Below, piece after piece: positions 1 through 13,200 of a DNA stretch of 64,000 nt (its first letter is position 1; every line of letters starts with the position of its first letter). Location: contig NZ_QHKX01000004.1 in assembly GCF_003194625.1 (NCBI RefSeq), positions 62,001-126,000 on the forward strand. The letters are read 5' to 3'. Below the pieces are notes generated by a model that made no database searches, was not told the DNA's origin, and was given only the letters and a program-made list of their open reading frames with translations. Source of the stretch: Nocardioides solisilvae (GTDB lineage: Bacteria > Actinomycetota > Actinomycetes > Propionibacteriales > Nocardioidaceae). Position numbers and translations under genes: made by a program.

Positions 1-4048
<4,048 letters not shown>

Positions 4049-4054
4049 CCCGTC

Positions 4055-4060
4055 ATCCTG
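4055..4060 (-). promoter_or_regulatory. Putative -10 hexamer for leaderless lhr
   Basis: CAGGAT on the minus strand ends 6 nt before the GTG start of lhr. This is one mismatch from the TANNNT pattern repeated across the window. Transcription would begin at or next to the start codon. Confidence 0.45.
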
Positions 4061-4114
4061 ACACCCGGCACCCACACCGGCGCCGCGCTGCGGTCCGCCG
4101 CCGCATCGCTCTTG

Positions 4115-4120
4115 TACGGT
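4115..4120 (+). promoter_or_regulatory. Putative -10 hexamer for leaderless ABC exporter mRNA
   Basis: TACGGT matches TANNNT and ends 6 nt before the GTG at 4127. This supports that GTG over the ATG at 4139. No Shine-Dalgarno sequence is visible. Confidence 0.55.
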
Positions 4121-4126
4121 CGGCGG

Positions 4127-5053
4127 GTGAGCGACTCCATGATCTCGGCGCGGGGGCTGCGCAAGAGCTTCGGCGACTTCGAGGCGGTCCGGGGGATCGA
4201 CGTCGAGGTGGCCCGGGGCGAGACCTTCGGCTTCCTCGGCCCCAACGGCGCCGGCAAGTCCAGCACCATGCGGATGGTGGCGGCGGTCAGCCCGGTCAGC
4301 GGCGGCGAGCTGCGGATCCTCGGCATGGACCCGGCCGTCGACGGTCCGGCGATCCGCTCCCGCCTCGGGGTCTGCCCCCAGGAGGACACCCTCGACAACG
4401 AGCTCAACGTCTTCGACAACCTCTACGTCTACGGGCGCTACTTCGGGATCCCGCGCGCGGAGGTGCGCGACCGGGCGGAGCAGCTGCTGGAGTTCGTCCA
4501 GCTCACCGAGAAGCGCCGCGCGCGGGTCGAGGACCTCTCCGGCGGCATGAAGCGCCGGCTCACCATCGCCCGCAGCCTGGTGAGCTCGCCCGAGCTGCTG
4601 CTGCTCGACGAGCCGACCACCGGGCTGGACCCGCAGGCCAGGCACGTCCTCTGGGAGCAGCTCTACCGCCTCAAGCACGCCGGCGTCACGCTCGTCCTGA
4701 CCACGCACTACATGGACGAGGCCGAGCAGCTCTGCGACAGGCTCGTGGTGATGGACAAGGGGCGGATCGTCGCCGAGGGGAGCCCCCAGCAGCTGATCCG
4801 GGAGCACTCCACGCGCGAGGTGGCCGAGCTGCGCTTCGGGATCGGGGAGAACGAGCGGATCGCCGAGAAGGTCGCCGACGTGGGGACCCGGCTCGAGGTG
4901 CTCCCCGACCGGCTGCTCGTCTACTCCGACGACGGCGAGGAGGTCCTGGCGAGGGTCCACGAGCGCGGGCTGACCCCGCAGGCGGTGCTGGTCCGGCGCT
5001 CCACGCTCGAGGACGTCTTCCTCGCCCTCACCGGCCGATCGCTGGTGGACTGA
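4127..5053 (+). CDS. ABC-2 type exporter, ATP-binding subunit (NodI/DrrA-like)
   Basis: The 308-residue nucleotide-binding subunit of an ABC-2 exporter. It has Walker A GPNGAGKS near residue 41, the signature LSGGMKRRL, Walker B LLLLDEPTTGLDP and a switch histidine in LTTHYMDEAEQ. The segment CPQEDTLDNELNV and the two NodJ-like permeases that follow suggest the NodI/NodJ branch of the DrrA family. The C-terminal about 70 residues form the regulatory tail typical of DrrA proteins. Its stop overlaps the next start (TGATG), so translation is probably coupled. Substrate is unknown; lipid-linked or drug-like molecules are typical for the family. Confidence 0.93.
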   Translation: MSDSMISARGLRKSFGDFEAVRGIDVEVARGETFGFLGPNGAGKSSTMRMVAAVSPVSGGELRILGMDPAVDGPAIRSRLGVCPQEDTLDNELNVFDNLYVYGRYFGIPRAEVRDRAEQLLEFVQLTEKRRARVEDLSGGMKRRLTIARSLVSSPELLLLDEPTTGLDPQARHVLWEQLYRLKHAGVTLVLTTHYMDEAEQLCDRLVVMDKGRIVAEGSPQQLIREHSTREVAELRFGIGENERIAEKVADVGTRLEVLPDRLLVYSDDGEEVLARVHERGLTPQAVLVRRSTLEDVFLALTGRSLVD

Positions 5054-5889
5054 TGGCGGGCACCACCCGCCCCGAGGGCGCGCTGGCGCTGGGCGCCGGC
5101 GACCGGCTGACCGCCCGCGAGGGCCTGGCCCGCCAGCTCGACTACTGGTGGACCGTCCACCGCCGGACGTGGCGGGGCGGGGTCGTCTCCAGCTTCGTCG
5201 CGCCGCTCTTCTACGTCGTCGCCATGGGCGTCCTCCTCGGCGGGTTCGTCGACGCCGGGCCCGACCGCCTCGAGGGCGCCACGTCGTACCTCGCCTTCGT
5301 CGTGCCGGGCCTCGTGGCCGCCCACGTCATGCAGGTCGCCGTGGGGGAGACCACCTATCCGGTGATGGGCGGGATCAAGTGGCAGAAGACCTACTGGGCG
5401 CAGGTGGCGACTCCGCTCTCGGTGCGCGACGTCGTCAACGGCCAGCTCGCCTTCGCGGTCAGCAAGGTCGCCTCCGCCAGCGCCGTCTTCCTCCTCGTGC
5501 TCGCCCCCTTCGGCGTCTTCGGCTCCTGGTGGGGGCCGCTCCTGGCGTGGCTCGGGCTGGTCCTGCTCGGCGCCGCCTTCGCCGCTGGTGTCATGGCCTT
5601 CAGCGTGCGGGTCCGCAACGAGCAGTCCTTCGGCCTCGTGCACCGGCTGGGCGTCGTCCCCCTGACCCTCTTCTCGGGCGCGTTCTTCCCCGTCGCCAAC
5701 CTCGGTCCCGTGCTGGAGTGGGTCGCCCGGGCCACGCCGCTGTGGCACGGCGTGAGCCTGACCCGGATGCTCTGCCTGGACGTCGTCGACTGGCCCCTGG
5801 CCCTCCTCCACGTGCTGGTGCTGGCGGCGGTGGCCGCCGTCGGCTGGCGGCTGGCGGTCACCGGCCTCGAGCGACGGATGGCCGTCTGA
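5053..5889 (+). CDS. ABC-2 type exporter, permease 1
   Basis: A 278-residue integral membrane protein with about six hydrophobic segments and the ABC-2 membrane fold. A cytoplasmic N-terminus of about 45 residues precedes the first membrane helix (FVAPLFYVVAMGVLLG). The motif YLAFVVPGLVAAHVMQVA and the K.QKTYWAQVATPLSVRDV stretch correspond to the NodJ-like ABC2_membrane signature. It overlaps the ATPase gene by one base and the second permease by one base, so three subunits are co-translated. It presumably forms a heterodimeric channel with the second permease. Confidence 0.9.
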   Translation: MAGTTRPEGALALGAGDRLTAREGLARQLDYWWTVHRRTWRGGVVSSFVAPLFYVVAMGVLLGGFVDAGPDRLEGATSYLAFVVPGLVAAHVMQVAVGETTYPVMGGIKWQKTYWAQVATPLSVRDVVNGQLAFAVSKVASASAVFLLVLAPFGVFGSWWGPLLAWLGLVLLGAAFAAGVMAFSVRVRNEQSFGLVHRLGVVPLTLFSGAFFPVANLGPVLEWVARATPLWHGVSLTRMLCLDVVDWPLALLHVLVLAAVAAVGWRLAVTGLERRMAV

Positions 5890-6704
5890 TGGCGGCCGTG
5901 GTCCCGCAGCGGACGACGCAGCGGGCGACCCGGCTCGGCCCCGCCCAGGCGGCGGGGGTGCTGGTGCTGCGCAACTTCATCACCTACCGGTCGGCCTGGA
6001 AGCTCTTCCTCACCGGATTCCTGGAGCCGGTCTTCTACCTGTTCTCGATCGGCATCGGGGTGGGCGCGCTGGTCGAGGGGTTCGTCGTCGACGGCCGGGA
6101 GATCCCGTACGCCGCCTTCGTGGCGCCCGGGATGCTGGCCGCGTCGGCGTTCAACGGGGCGCTGATGGACTCGACGTACAACGTCTTCTTCAAGCTCAAG
6201 TACGACAAGCTCTACGACCAGATGCTCGCGACCCCGCTGACCCCGGCCGACGTGGCGCGCGGCGAGATCGCGTGGGGCCTGATCCGCGGGTCGACGTACT
6301 CCGCGGCCTTCCTGCTGGTGATGGCCGCCATGGGGCTGGTGGAGTCGTGGTGGGGCCTGCTGGCGCTGCCGGCGGCCGTGCTCATCGCCTTCGCGTTCTC
6401 GGCGGTCTGCATGGCGCTCACGACGTACATGAAGTCGTTCCAGGACTTCGACAAGATCACCCTGGCCCAGCTGCCGTTGTTCCTCTTCTCTGCGACCTTC
6501 TTCCCGCTCAGCTCGTACGGCGACGGGGTGGTCCGCTGGCTCGTGGAGGCCACGCCGCTCTACCGCGGCGTCGTGCTCTGCCGCGAGCTGACCACGGGCC
6601 ACCTCTCGGCCGCCTCGGCGGTCAGCGTGGTCTACCTGCTGGCGATGGGACTGGTCGGCCTCGCGGTCGTGCGCCGGCGGCTCGGGAAGCTGCTGCTCAC
6701 CTGA
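5889..6704 (+). CDS. ABC-2 type exporter, permease 2 (NodJ-like)
   Basis: A 271-residue ABC-2 permease, the last gene of the exporter operon. The stretch AAFVAPGMLAASAFNGALMD followed by STYNVFFKLKYDKLYDQML and ATPLTPADVARGE is the conserved NodJ/ABC2_membrane motif. About six membrane helices are visible. The start ATG at 5889 overlaps the previous stop (TGATG), which rules out the much longer upstream extension of this reading frame. The operon ends here, facing the convergent GNAT gene 49 bp away. Confidence 0.9.
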   Translation: MAAVVPQRTTQRATRLGPAQAAGVLVLRNFITYRSAWKLFLTGFLEPVFYLFSIGIGVGALVEGFVVDGREIPYAAFVAPGMLAASAFNGALMDSTYNVFFKLKYDKLYDQMLATPLTPADVARGEIAWGLIRGSTYSAAFLLVMAAMGLVESWWGLLALPAAVLIAFAFSAVCMALTTYMKSFQDFDKITLAQLPLFLFSATFFPLSSYGDGVVRWLVEATPLYRGVVLCRELTTGHLSAASAVSVVYLLAMGLVGLAVVRRRLGKLLLT

Positions 6705-6753
6705 GGCAGGCGACGCCCGGGATCCCGCGGACCCGGCTCGTGGGAAGCGTGCC

Positions 6754-7272
6754 TCAGGGCAGGGTGACGAGCATCTTCTGGTACCAGGCGATGTCGATCC
6801 ACTGGTCGAACTTGAAGCCGATCTCCTTCATCTCGCCGACCTTCTCGAAGCCGGCGGCGCGGTGCAGCGCCTCGCTCGCGGGGTTGGGCAGCGCGACCAG
6901 CGCCACCGCGGTGTGCACCCCCGAGACCGCCATCGTCTCCAGCAGCGCCGGGTAGAGCATCCGGCCCACGCCCAGGCCGCGCACCCGGCTGTCCAGGTAG
7001 ATCGACGTCTCCCGGGTGAGCTCGTAGGCGGGGCGGGGCCGGAACGACCAGGAGTAGGCGTAGCCCACGGCGCGGTCGTCCTCGTCCACCGCCACCAGCA
7101 GGTGGTCGCCGGGGTGCTGGCCGTCCAGCCGCGCCCGCCAGTAGTCCAGGTCGGGGGGCTCGAGGTCGAACGTCGCCGTCGAGTGCTCCACCGCGTGCGT
7201 GTAGATGTCGGAGATCACGGCGAGGTCGCGCTCGGCCGCCGATCGGGTCGAGAAGGTGGGCATGGGCGACAT
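6754..7272 (-). CDS. GNAT-family N-acyltransferase (phosphinothricin acetyltransferase-like)
   Basis: A 172-residue GNAT protein. It has the acetyl-CoA-binding R-G-x-G-x-G/A-type loop in SRVRGLGVGRMLYPALLE, the AL..NP.S..LH...GFE motif typical of phosphinothricin or methionine-sulfoximine acetyltransferases, and YSWSFRPRPAYELTRE before them. Such enzymes N-acetylate small amines, but the substrate here cannot be read. Two in-frame ATGs (7272 and 7263) are possible starts. The same frame stays open far upstream, antisense to recA, but that extension has no protein-like composition and was discarded. It is divergent from the DinB-like gene, 30 bp apart. Confidence 0.88.
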   Translation of the reverse strand: MSPMPTFSTRSAAERDLAVISDIYTHAVEHSTATFDLEPPDLDYWRARLDGQHPGDHLLVAVDEDDRAVGYAYSWSFRPRPAYELTRETSIYLDSRVRGLGVGRMLYPALLETMAVSGVHTAVALVALPNPASEALHRAAGFEKVGEMKEIGFKFDQWIDIAWYQKMLVTLP

Positions 7273-7302
7273 GGTCTCAGGTGCGGCTGGTTCAATGTGC
7301 GG

Positions 7303-7845
7303 GTGCCTGACCGCTTCGGCCCCCCGCCGCCCGACACCAAGGACTGGACCTGGGTGCTGGAGCGGCCCTGCCCCGAGTGCGGGACCGACGCGGCGGCCCT
7401 GGGCGTCGCCGAGCTCCCCGACCTGCTCCGGCGCAGCTCGCTGGCCCTGGGCGACGCCCTCCGGGACCCGGAGGCGGCCCGGCGCCGCCCCGCGCCGGAC
7501 CGGTGGTCGCCCCTGGAGTACGCCTGCCACGTGCGCGACGTCCACCTGGTCTTCGCCGAGAGGGTCCGGGCCGTGCTGGCCGAGGACGGCGTCCGGTTCG
7601 CGAACTGGGACCAGGACGCCGCCGCCCTGGCGGGGCGCTACGCGGAGCAGGACCCCGTCGAGGTCGAGCTCGAGCTGCTCGGGGCCGCCGGCACGGTGGC
7701 CGGGCTCTACGCGGCCGCGACGCCCGAGCAGGAGGCGCACACCGGCCTGCGCAGCAACGGCAGCGCCTTCACCCTGCGCACGCTGGGGCAGTACCACCTG
7801 CACGACGTGCTGCACCACCTCCATGACGTCGGGCGCCCGCTGTGA
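7303..7845 (+). CDS. DinB-like four-helix metal-binding protein
   Basis: A 180-residue protein of the DinB/DUF664 superfamily. These are four-helix bundles that coordinate a metal with three histidines, and some are thiol-dependent S-transferases. Candidate ligands are His in YACHVRDV and those in YHLHDVLHHLHDV near the C-terminus. An N-terminal CPECG motif precedes the bundle. A second in-frame GTG lies 6 bp upstream at 7297. It is followed by the small DUF3046 gene after 19 bp. Substrate unknown. Confidence 0.82.
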   Translation: MPDRFGPPPPDTKDWTWVLERPCPECGTDAAALGVAELPDLLRRSSLALGDALRDPEAARRRPAPDRWSPLEYACHVRDVHLVFAERVRAVLAEDGVRFANWDQDAAALAGRYAEQDPVEVELELLGAAGTVAGLYAAATPEQEAHTGLRSNGSAFTLRTLGQYHLHDVLHHLHDVGRPL

Positions 7846-7864
7846 GCATCCGGGTGCCCCGCGC

Positions 7865-8056
7865 ATGAGGTACACCGAGTTCTGGGAGCGCCTCGAGCAG
7901 GTGAAGGGCGCGGAGACCCGGTCGTGGGCCGAGCTCTTCGTGATGCCCGAGCTGGGCTCCCGCACGGTCAACGAGGCGCTGGACGCCGGGGTGCCGCCCA
8001 AGCAGGTCTGGGCCGCGGTCCGGGAGGCGCTCGAGCTGCCGGACAGCCACAAGTGA
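7865..8056 (+). CDS. DUF3046 small protein
   Basis: A 63-residue protein that I recognise as DUF3046, an actinobacterial family usually encoded just upstream of recA. It begins RYTEFWERLEQVKG and contains a conserved SWAELFVMPELGSRTVNEAL stretch and a C-terminal segment ending VWAAVREALELP. It looks helical with no membrane segment or cysteines. The function is unknown. Its stop overlaps the GTG of the MFS gene (GTGA), implying coupled translation. Confidence 0.88.
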   Translation: MRYTEFWERLEQVKGAETRSWAELFVMPELGSRTVNEALDAGVPPKQVWAAVREALELPDSHK

Positions 8057-9351
8057 CGCACCCCGCGCAGGAGACGGCGGCGCTGCCCGACGTCGCCGTC
8101 GTGCAGCGGCGCACGGTGGCCACCCTGGTCCTGGTCCAGGCGCTGGGCGCCCTGGGCATGACCATCGGCATCGCGACCGCCTCGCTGCTCGCGCGCGACC
8201 TCTCCGGGTCCGAGCGGCTGGCGGGCCTGGCGCAGACCTTCCAGGTGCTCGGGACGGCGGCCGCGGCGTGGCTGCTGGCCGGCCTGATGACCCGCTCCGG
8301 CCGCCGCGTCGGGCTCGTCACCGGGTACGTCGTGGCGGCGGTCGGCGCCGTGCTCGCCGTGCTGGCCGGGGTCTGGGGCAGCATGCTCGTGCTGCTCGTC
8401 GGGATGGTCCTGCTCGGCGCGGCCACCGCCTCCAACAACGCCGCGCGGTACGCCGCCACCGACCTCGCGCCGCCGTCGAGCCGTGCGCGGGCGCTCTCGG
8501 TCGTCGTGTGGGCCACGACGCTGGGCGCCGTGGTGGGTCCCAACCTCACCGGTCCGGCGTCGGCGCTGGCGGAGGTGCTGGGGGTGCCCCGCCTCACGGG
8601 TCCCTTCGTGCTGGGCGCGGTCGGCATGGCGGTGGCGGCGGGCGCCGCTCTCCTCCTGCTGCGTCCCGACCCGCTCCTGCTGGCCCGGCAGGTCGCGGCC
8701 GCGGAGCTGGACACGGGGCCGGTCGTGACGCCCGCCGGCCCCGCGACGACGTCCTGGGGCCGGGTCGTCGAGGCCCTGCGCGAGCGCCCGGTGCTGGGCG
8801 TCGCCACCGCGGGGATGTCGGCCGCGCACGCGACGATGGTGGCGGTGATGGTGATGACGCCGCTGCACATGGAGCACGGCGAGGCGGGGCTCGAGGTGAT
8901 CGGCTTCGTCATCTCGGTCCACGTGCTCGGGATGTTCGCCTTCTCGCCGTTCGTGGGGACGGCCGTCGACCGGGCAGGGCGGGCGCCCGTCCTGGGGGCC
9001 GGGGGAGTGGTGCTCCTGGTGTCGCTGGCGTTGTGCGCGCTGGCCCCGGAGGGGACGTCGTGGCAGATCTTCGCCGGGCTCTTCCTGCTGGGCCTGGGCT
9101 GGTCCTGCGTCACGATCTCGGCCTCGACCCTGGTCGTCGACCACGCGCCCCTGGCGTCGCGGGCGGACGTCCAGGGAGCGGCGGACATGACCATGAGCCT
9201 CACGGCGGGGGCGGCGAGCGCGGGCGCGGGAGTGGTGGTCGGGGCCTGGGGCTACCCGGTGCTCGCCGGCCTCGCCGCGGTGCTCGCCGCCGTGGTGGTG
9301 CTGGCGGCGGCACTGGTGCCGCAGTGGGTCCGACACGCCGAAGCCCGCTGA
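8053..9351 (+). CDS. Major facilitator superfamily transporter
   Basis: A 432-residue MFS protein with about 12 hydrophobic segments. Residues such as LMTRSGRRVGLV between helices 2 and 3 correspond to the MFS motif A loop, and the second half repeats it (FVGTAVDRAGRAPVLG). The central loop holds DTGPVVTPAGPATTSWGRV. The GTG start overlaps the DUF3046 stop. No specific substrate can be inferred; similarity to drug:H+ antiporters is only general. It ends 157 bp before recA, which has its own promoter. Confidence 0.88.
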   Translation: MTHPAQETAALPDVAVVQRRTVATLVLVQALGALGMTIGIATASLLARDLSGSERLAGLAQTFQVLGTAAAAWLLAGLMTRSGRRVGLVTGYVVAAVGAVLAVLAGVWGSMLVLLVGMVLLGAATASNNAARYAATDLAPPSSRARALSVVVWATTLGAVVGPNLTGPASALAEVLGVPRLTGPFVLGAVGMAVAAGAALLLLRPDPLLLARQVAAAELDTGPVVTPAGPATTSWGRVVEALRERPVLGVATAGMSAAHATMVAVMVMTPLHMEHGEAGLEVIGFVISVHVLGMFAFSPFVGTAVDRAGRAPVLGAGGVVLLVSLALCALAPEGTSWQIFAGLFLLGLGWSCVTISASTLVVDHAPLASRADVQGAADMTMSLTAGAASAGAGVVVGAWGYPVLAGLAAVLAAVVVLAAALVPQWVRHAEAR

Positions 9352-9356
9352 CACGC

Positions 9357-9372
9357 TCGAACACCTGTTCGG
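9357..9372 (+). promoter_or_regulatory. SOS box (LexA operator) of recA
   Basis: TCGAACACCTGTTCGG matches the actinobacterial and Gram-positive LexA palindrome TCGAAC-N4-GTTCGA with one mismatch at the last base. It lies 3 bp upstream of the -10 hexamer of recA, where bound LexA would block RNA polymerase. Confidence 0.92.
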
Positions 9373-9374
9373 GC

Positions 9375-9380
9375 TAGGGT
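9375..9380 (+). promoter_or_regulatory. Putative -10 hexamer of recA
   Basis: TAGGGT directly follows the SOS box. Transcription from about 9387 would give a 5' leader of roughly 120 nt before recA. No riboswitch-like fold was recognised in that leader. Confidence 0.6.
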
Positions 9381-9507
9381 GGCTCCGCAGGTACGACGCG
9401 GGGCGAGGTTCTCCACAGCGACGACACGGCTGATCAGGCTTGTCGGTGGCTCCCCCTAGCGTCGACGACGTACCTGGCACACCGACGAGACGAATTGGGG
9501 CACAGAC

Positions 9508-10549
<1,042 letters not shown>

Positions 10550-10560
<11 letters not shown>

Positions 10561-11140
10561 GCGACCGGGTCGGCACGACCCCGCCTGGCGCGGGGACGTC
10601 CACCACGGTGTGGCCGCCTGGACCGGGGAGCTCCCCGAGGACCCGGTCCAGGCCGGCCCGCCGGCCGACCACGAGGCGGTGGCGCGCAAGATCCTGCTCG
10701 ACCAGCTCACGGGGCAGGCGCGCAGCCGCAAGGAGCTCGCCGACAAGCTCGCCGCCAAGAACGTGCCCGACGACGTCGCGACGCGGCTCCTCGACCGGTT
10801 CGAGGAGGTCGGGCTGGTCGACGACGAGGCGTTCGCCCGGGCCTGGATCGCCAGCCGCCAACCCGGCAAGGGGCTCGCGGGCCGGGCCCTGGCCCAGGAA
10901 CTGCGGCGCAAGGGGATCGACGACGAGGTGGTCCGGGAGGCCGTCGCCGAGATCGACCCCGACGACGAGGTGGAGGCCGCCCGGGCGCTCGTCCGGCGCA
11001 AGATGCGCAGCATGGCACGCCTGGACCGCGAGGTGGCGACGCGCCGGCTGGTGGGGATGCTCGCGCGCAAGGGCTACGGCAGCGGCACGGCCTTCGCCGT
11101 GGTCCGGGAGGAGCTCGAGGCCGCCCGCCGGACGGACTAG
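10550..11140 (+). CDS. recX: RecA regulator RecX
   Basis: RecX, 196 residues, which binds RecA filaments and inhibits their activity. The family's three-helix repeats are seen, for example [26 protein letters not shown] and [13 protein letters not shown]...[16 protein letters not shown] (shown here in pieces). A proline- and acid-rich N-terminal extension of about 45 residues precedes the repeats. The GTG start lies inside the 3' end of recA, an 11-bp overlap that would keep the inhibitor at lower levels than RecA. Confidence 0.95.
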
Positions 11141-11143
11141 GGT
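11138..11143 (+). promoter_or_regulatory. Putative -10 hexamer for leaderless ppk2
   Basis: TAGGGT ends 6 nt before the ATG of the PPK2 gene. It overlaps the recX stop codon, so the PPK2 set can be transcribed separately from recA-recX. Confidence 0.55.
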
Positions 11144-11149
11144 TCCCCC

Positions 11150-12013
11150 ATGGCCGACGACACCCCTGTCCCGCTGGACACCTCCGCGCTGCGGGTGGAC
11201 CCGGAGCACGTGGTGCTGGACGAGGCCCTGGCCGGGTCCACGCGCGGCTTCGCCGGCGACAAGGACGCCGGGAAGGCGGCCCTGGCCGCGCTGGGCGACG
11301 AGCTGGCCGATCTGCAGGAGCGGCTGTGGGCCAACCGCACCACCGGCTCGCAGCGACGGCTGCTGCTGGTGCTGCAGGGGATGGACACCAGCGGCAAGGG
11401 GGGAGTGATCCGCAAGACGCTGGGTCTCGTGGACCCCCAGGGCCTGCAGATCACCAGCTTCAAGGCGCCCACGCCCGAGGAGCTGGCGCACGACTTCCTC
11501 TGGCGGATCCGGTCCCGGGTGCCGACCCCGGGCCACATCGGGGTCTTCGACCGCAGCCACTACGAGGACGTCCTGATCGCCCGTGTCCGCGGGCTCGCCC
11601 CTGCCGCCGAGCTCGAACGCCGCTACGGCGCGATCAACGACTTCGAGGCCGAGCTCGCCGACTCCGGGGTGGTCCTGCTCAAGTGCATGCTGCACGTCTC
11701 CTCCGCCGTCCAGCGCGAGCGGCTGCAGGAGCGCCTCGACAACCCCGAGAAGCACTGGAAGTACGAGCCGGGCGACCTGGACGAGCGGGAGCTGTGGCCC
11801 GCCTACCGCGAGGCCTACGAGACGGCGCTGCGGCGCACCCACACCGACGCCGCCCCGTGGCACGTCGTCCCGGCGGACCACAAGTGGTACCGCAACCTGG
11901 CCGTGGGCCAGCTGCTGCTCGAGGTGCTGCGCGGGCTCGACCTCGGGTGGCCGACCGCGGACTTCGACGTCGAGGCCGAGAAGGCCCGGCTCGCCGCGAC
12001 GGTGGTGCGGTGA
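11150..12013 (+). CDS. PPK2-family polyphosphate:nucleotide phosphotransferase
   Basis: A 287-residue polyphosphate kinase 2 family protein. The enzyme moves phosphate between inorganic polyphosphate and a nucleoside mono- or diphosphate. Walker A GMDTSGKGG is at residues 77-85 and Walker B FDRSHYEDVL starts at 133. A lid region with R..ERL..R..NPEKHWKY follows, then the WHVVPADHKWYRNL motif of the family. The single-domain length fits class I or III rather than the duplicated class II. Which nucleotide it prefers cannot be read. It overlaps the HipA-like gene by 4 bp (GTGA). Confidence 0.93.
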   Translation: MADDTPVPLDTSALRVDPEHVVLDEALAGSTRGFAGDKDAGKAALAALGDELADLQERLWANRTTGSQRRLLLVLQGMDTSGKGGVIRKTLGLVDPQGLQITSFKAPTPEELAHDFLWRIRSRVPTPGHIGVFDRSHYEDVLIARVRGLAPAAELERRYGAINDFEAELADSGVVLLKCMLHVSSAVQRERLQERLDNPEKHWKYEPGDLDERELWPAYREAYETALRRTHTDAAPWHVVPADHKWYRNLAVGQLLLEVLRGLDLGWPTADFDVEAEKARLAATVVR

Positions 12014-12771
12014 TCCCCCGGGTCGGAGTCACGCGCTACGTCACCCCGCTGCGGGAGGGGGGAAGCCTGCCGGGCCTGGTCGAGGCCGCCGACCTCGGGG
12101 TCTACGTCTGCAAGTTCCGCGGCGCCGGGCAGGGAGTGCGCGTGCTGGTCGCGGAGGTGCTGGCCGGTGAGCTCGCGCGTCGGCTGGGCCTGCGCACGCC
12201 GCGGCTCGTGGCGCTGGAGCTGGGCCCCGAGATCGCCCGCTACGAGGCCGACGAGGAGGTCCAGGACCTGCTGGTGGCCAGCGTCGGGCTCAACTTGGGC
12301 GTCGACTTCCTCCCCGGCGCCTTCGGCTTCGACGGCGAGCAGGCCACCGACCCCGAGGTGGCGGCTCGCATCCTGTGGCTCGACGCCTTCACCGCCAACG
12401 TCGACCGGAGCTGGCGCAACCCCAACCTGTTGCTCTGGCACGGGGACGTGTGGGCGATCGACCACGGCGCCTCCCTCTACTTCCACCACGCATGGGGCAC
12501 GCGGGTGACCGACCCGGCCCGCTTCGCCGACCAGCCGTGGGACGTCACCGACCACGTCCTCGAGTCCGCGCTGCCGGGCCTTGCCCTGGCCGACGCCCAC
12601 GCCCGGGGCGTCCTCTCCCGGGAGGTCTTCGCCGAGGTCGTCGCGCTGGTCCCCGACGAGTGGCTGGGATTCGTCCCCGAGACGCGGCCCGAGACCCTGC
12701 GGGCGGCGTACGTCGACTTCCTGGATGCGCGGCTGGGCAGCCGCGCCTGGCTGCCGGGGGAGGGGCGATGA
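12010..12771 (+). CDS. HipA-like kinase (HipA_2 type)
   Basis: A 253-residue stand-alone HipA-like kinase domain, much shorter than E. coli HipA (440 residues) and without the N-terminal subdomain. The ATP lysine is probably K35 in YVCKFRGAG. Catalytic D132 in NVDRSWRNPNL, Asn137/139 and the metal-binding D151 in WAIDHG are all intact, so it should be an active kinase. HipA itself phosphorylates an aminoacyl-tRNA synthetase. The substrate here is unknown. It sits between PPK2 and DUF3037 with 4-bp overlaps on both sides, and no HipB-like DNA-binding partner is present. Confidence 0.85.
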   Translation: MIPRVGVTRYVTPLREGGSLPGLVEAADLGVYVCKFRGAGQGVRVLVAEVLAGELARRLGLRTPRLVALELGPEIARYEADEEVQDLLVASVGLNLGVDFLPGAFGFDGEQATDPEVAARILWLDAFTANVDRSWRNPNLLLWHGDVWAIDHGASLYFHHAWGTRVTDPARFADQPWDVTDHVLESALPGLALADAHARGVLSREVFAEVVALVPDEWLGFVPETRPETLRAAYVDFLDARLGSRAWLPGEGR

Positions 12772-13148
12772 GTCCGCTGGCCTACGAGTACGTCGTGCTG
12801 CGGTGCGTGCCGCGCCCGGAGCGCGAGGAGTTCCTCAACGTCGGCGTCGTGCTGCACTGCCAGGCCGCCGACTTCCTGGACGTGGCCTGGAGCGCGCCGC
12901 GCGAGCGGCTGCTCGCCCTGGACCCGGGGCTCGACGTCGACCGGGTCTGCGCCGCCCTGGACTTCTTGGCGGGCGTCTGCGCCGGCGACCCGCGCGTGGG
13001 GGCGGTGGCGACGAAGCCGTTGGGGACGCGGTTCGGCTTTCTCAAGGCTCCCCGGTCCACCGTGCTGCAGCCCGGGCCGGTCCACGGCGGGGTCACCGCC
13101 GACCCGGCCGCCCAGCTCGCGCACCTGCTGGCGCGGCTGGTCCGGTGA
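12768..13148 (+). CDS. DUF3037 protein
   Basis: A 126-residue protein recognised as DUF3037, which habitually follows HipA_2-type kinases. It starts YEYVVLRCVPRPEREEFLNV, the family's most conserved stretch, then GVVLHC and a basic GTRFGFLKAPRSTVLQPGPVH segment. No membrane helix or signal peptide is visible. The ATG overlaps the kinase stop (ATGA). The strict pairing suggests it is a partner, substrate or inhibitor of the kinase. That is inference from context; no biochemical role is known to me. Confidence 0.85.
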   Translation: MSPLAYEYVVLRCVPRPEREEFLNVGVVLHCQAADFLDVAWSAPRERLLALDPGLDVDRVCAALDFLAGVCAGDPRVGAVATKPLGTRFGFLKAPRSTVLQPGPVHGGVTADPAAQLAHLLARLVR

Positions 13149-13168
13149 GCGGTCCTCTGCGGTCCGCC

Positions 13169-13193
13169 CACCCGACCGGCTCGCCGGTGGGTG
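13169..13193. terminator. Possible bidirectional hairpin between DUF3037 and the chelatase
   Basis: CACCC-GA-CCGG, loop CTCG, CCGG-T-GGGTG forms a hairpin with a small internal loop between two convergent genes. There is no T-tract, so termination is only inferred. Confidence 0.4.
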
Positions 13194-13200
13194 TGCCGGG

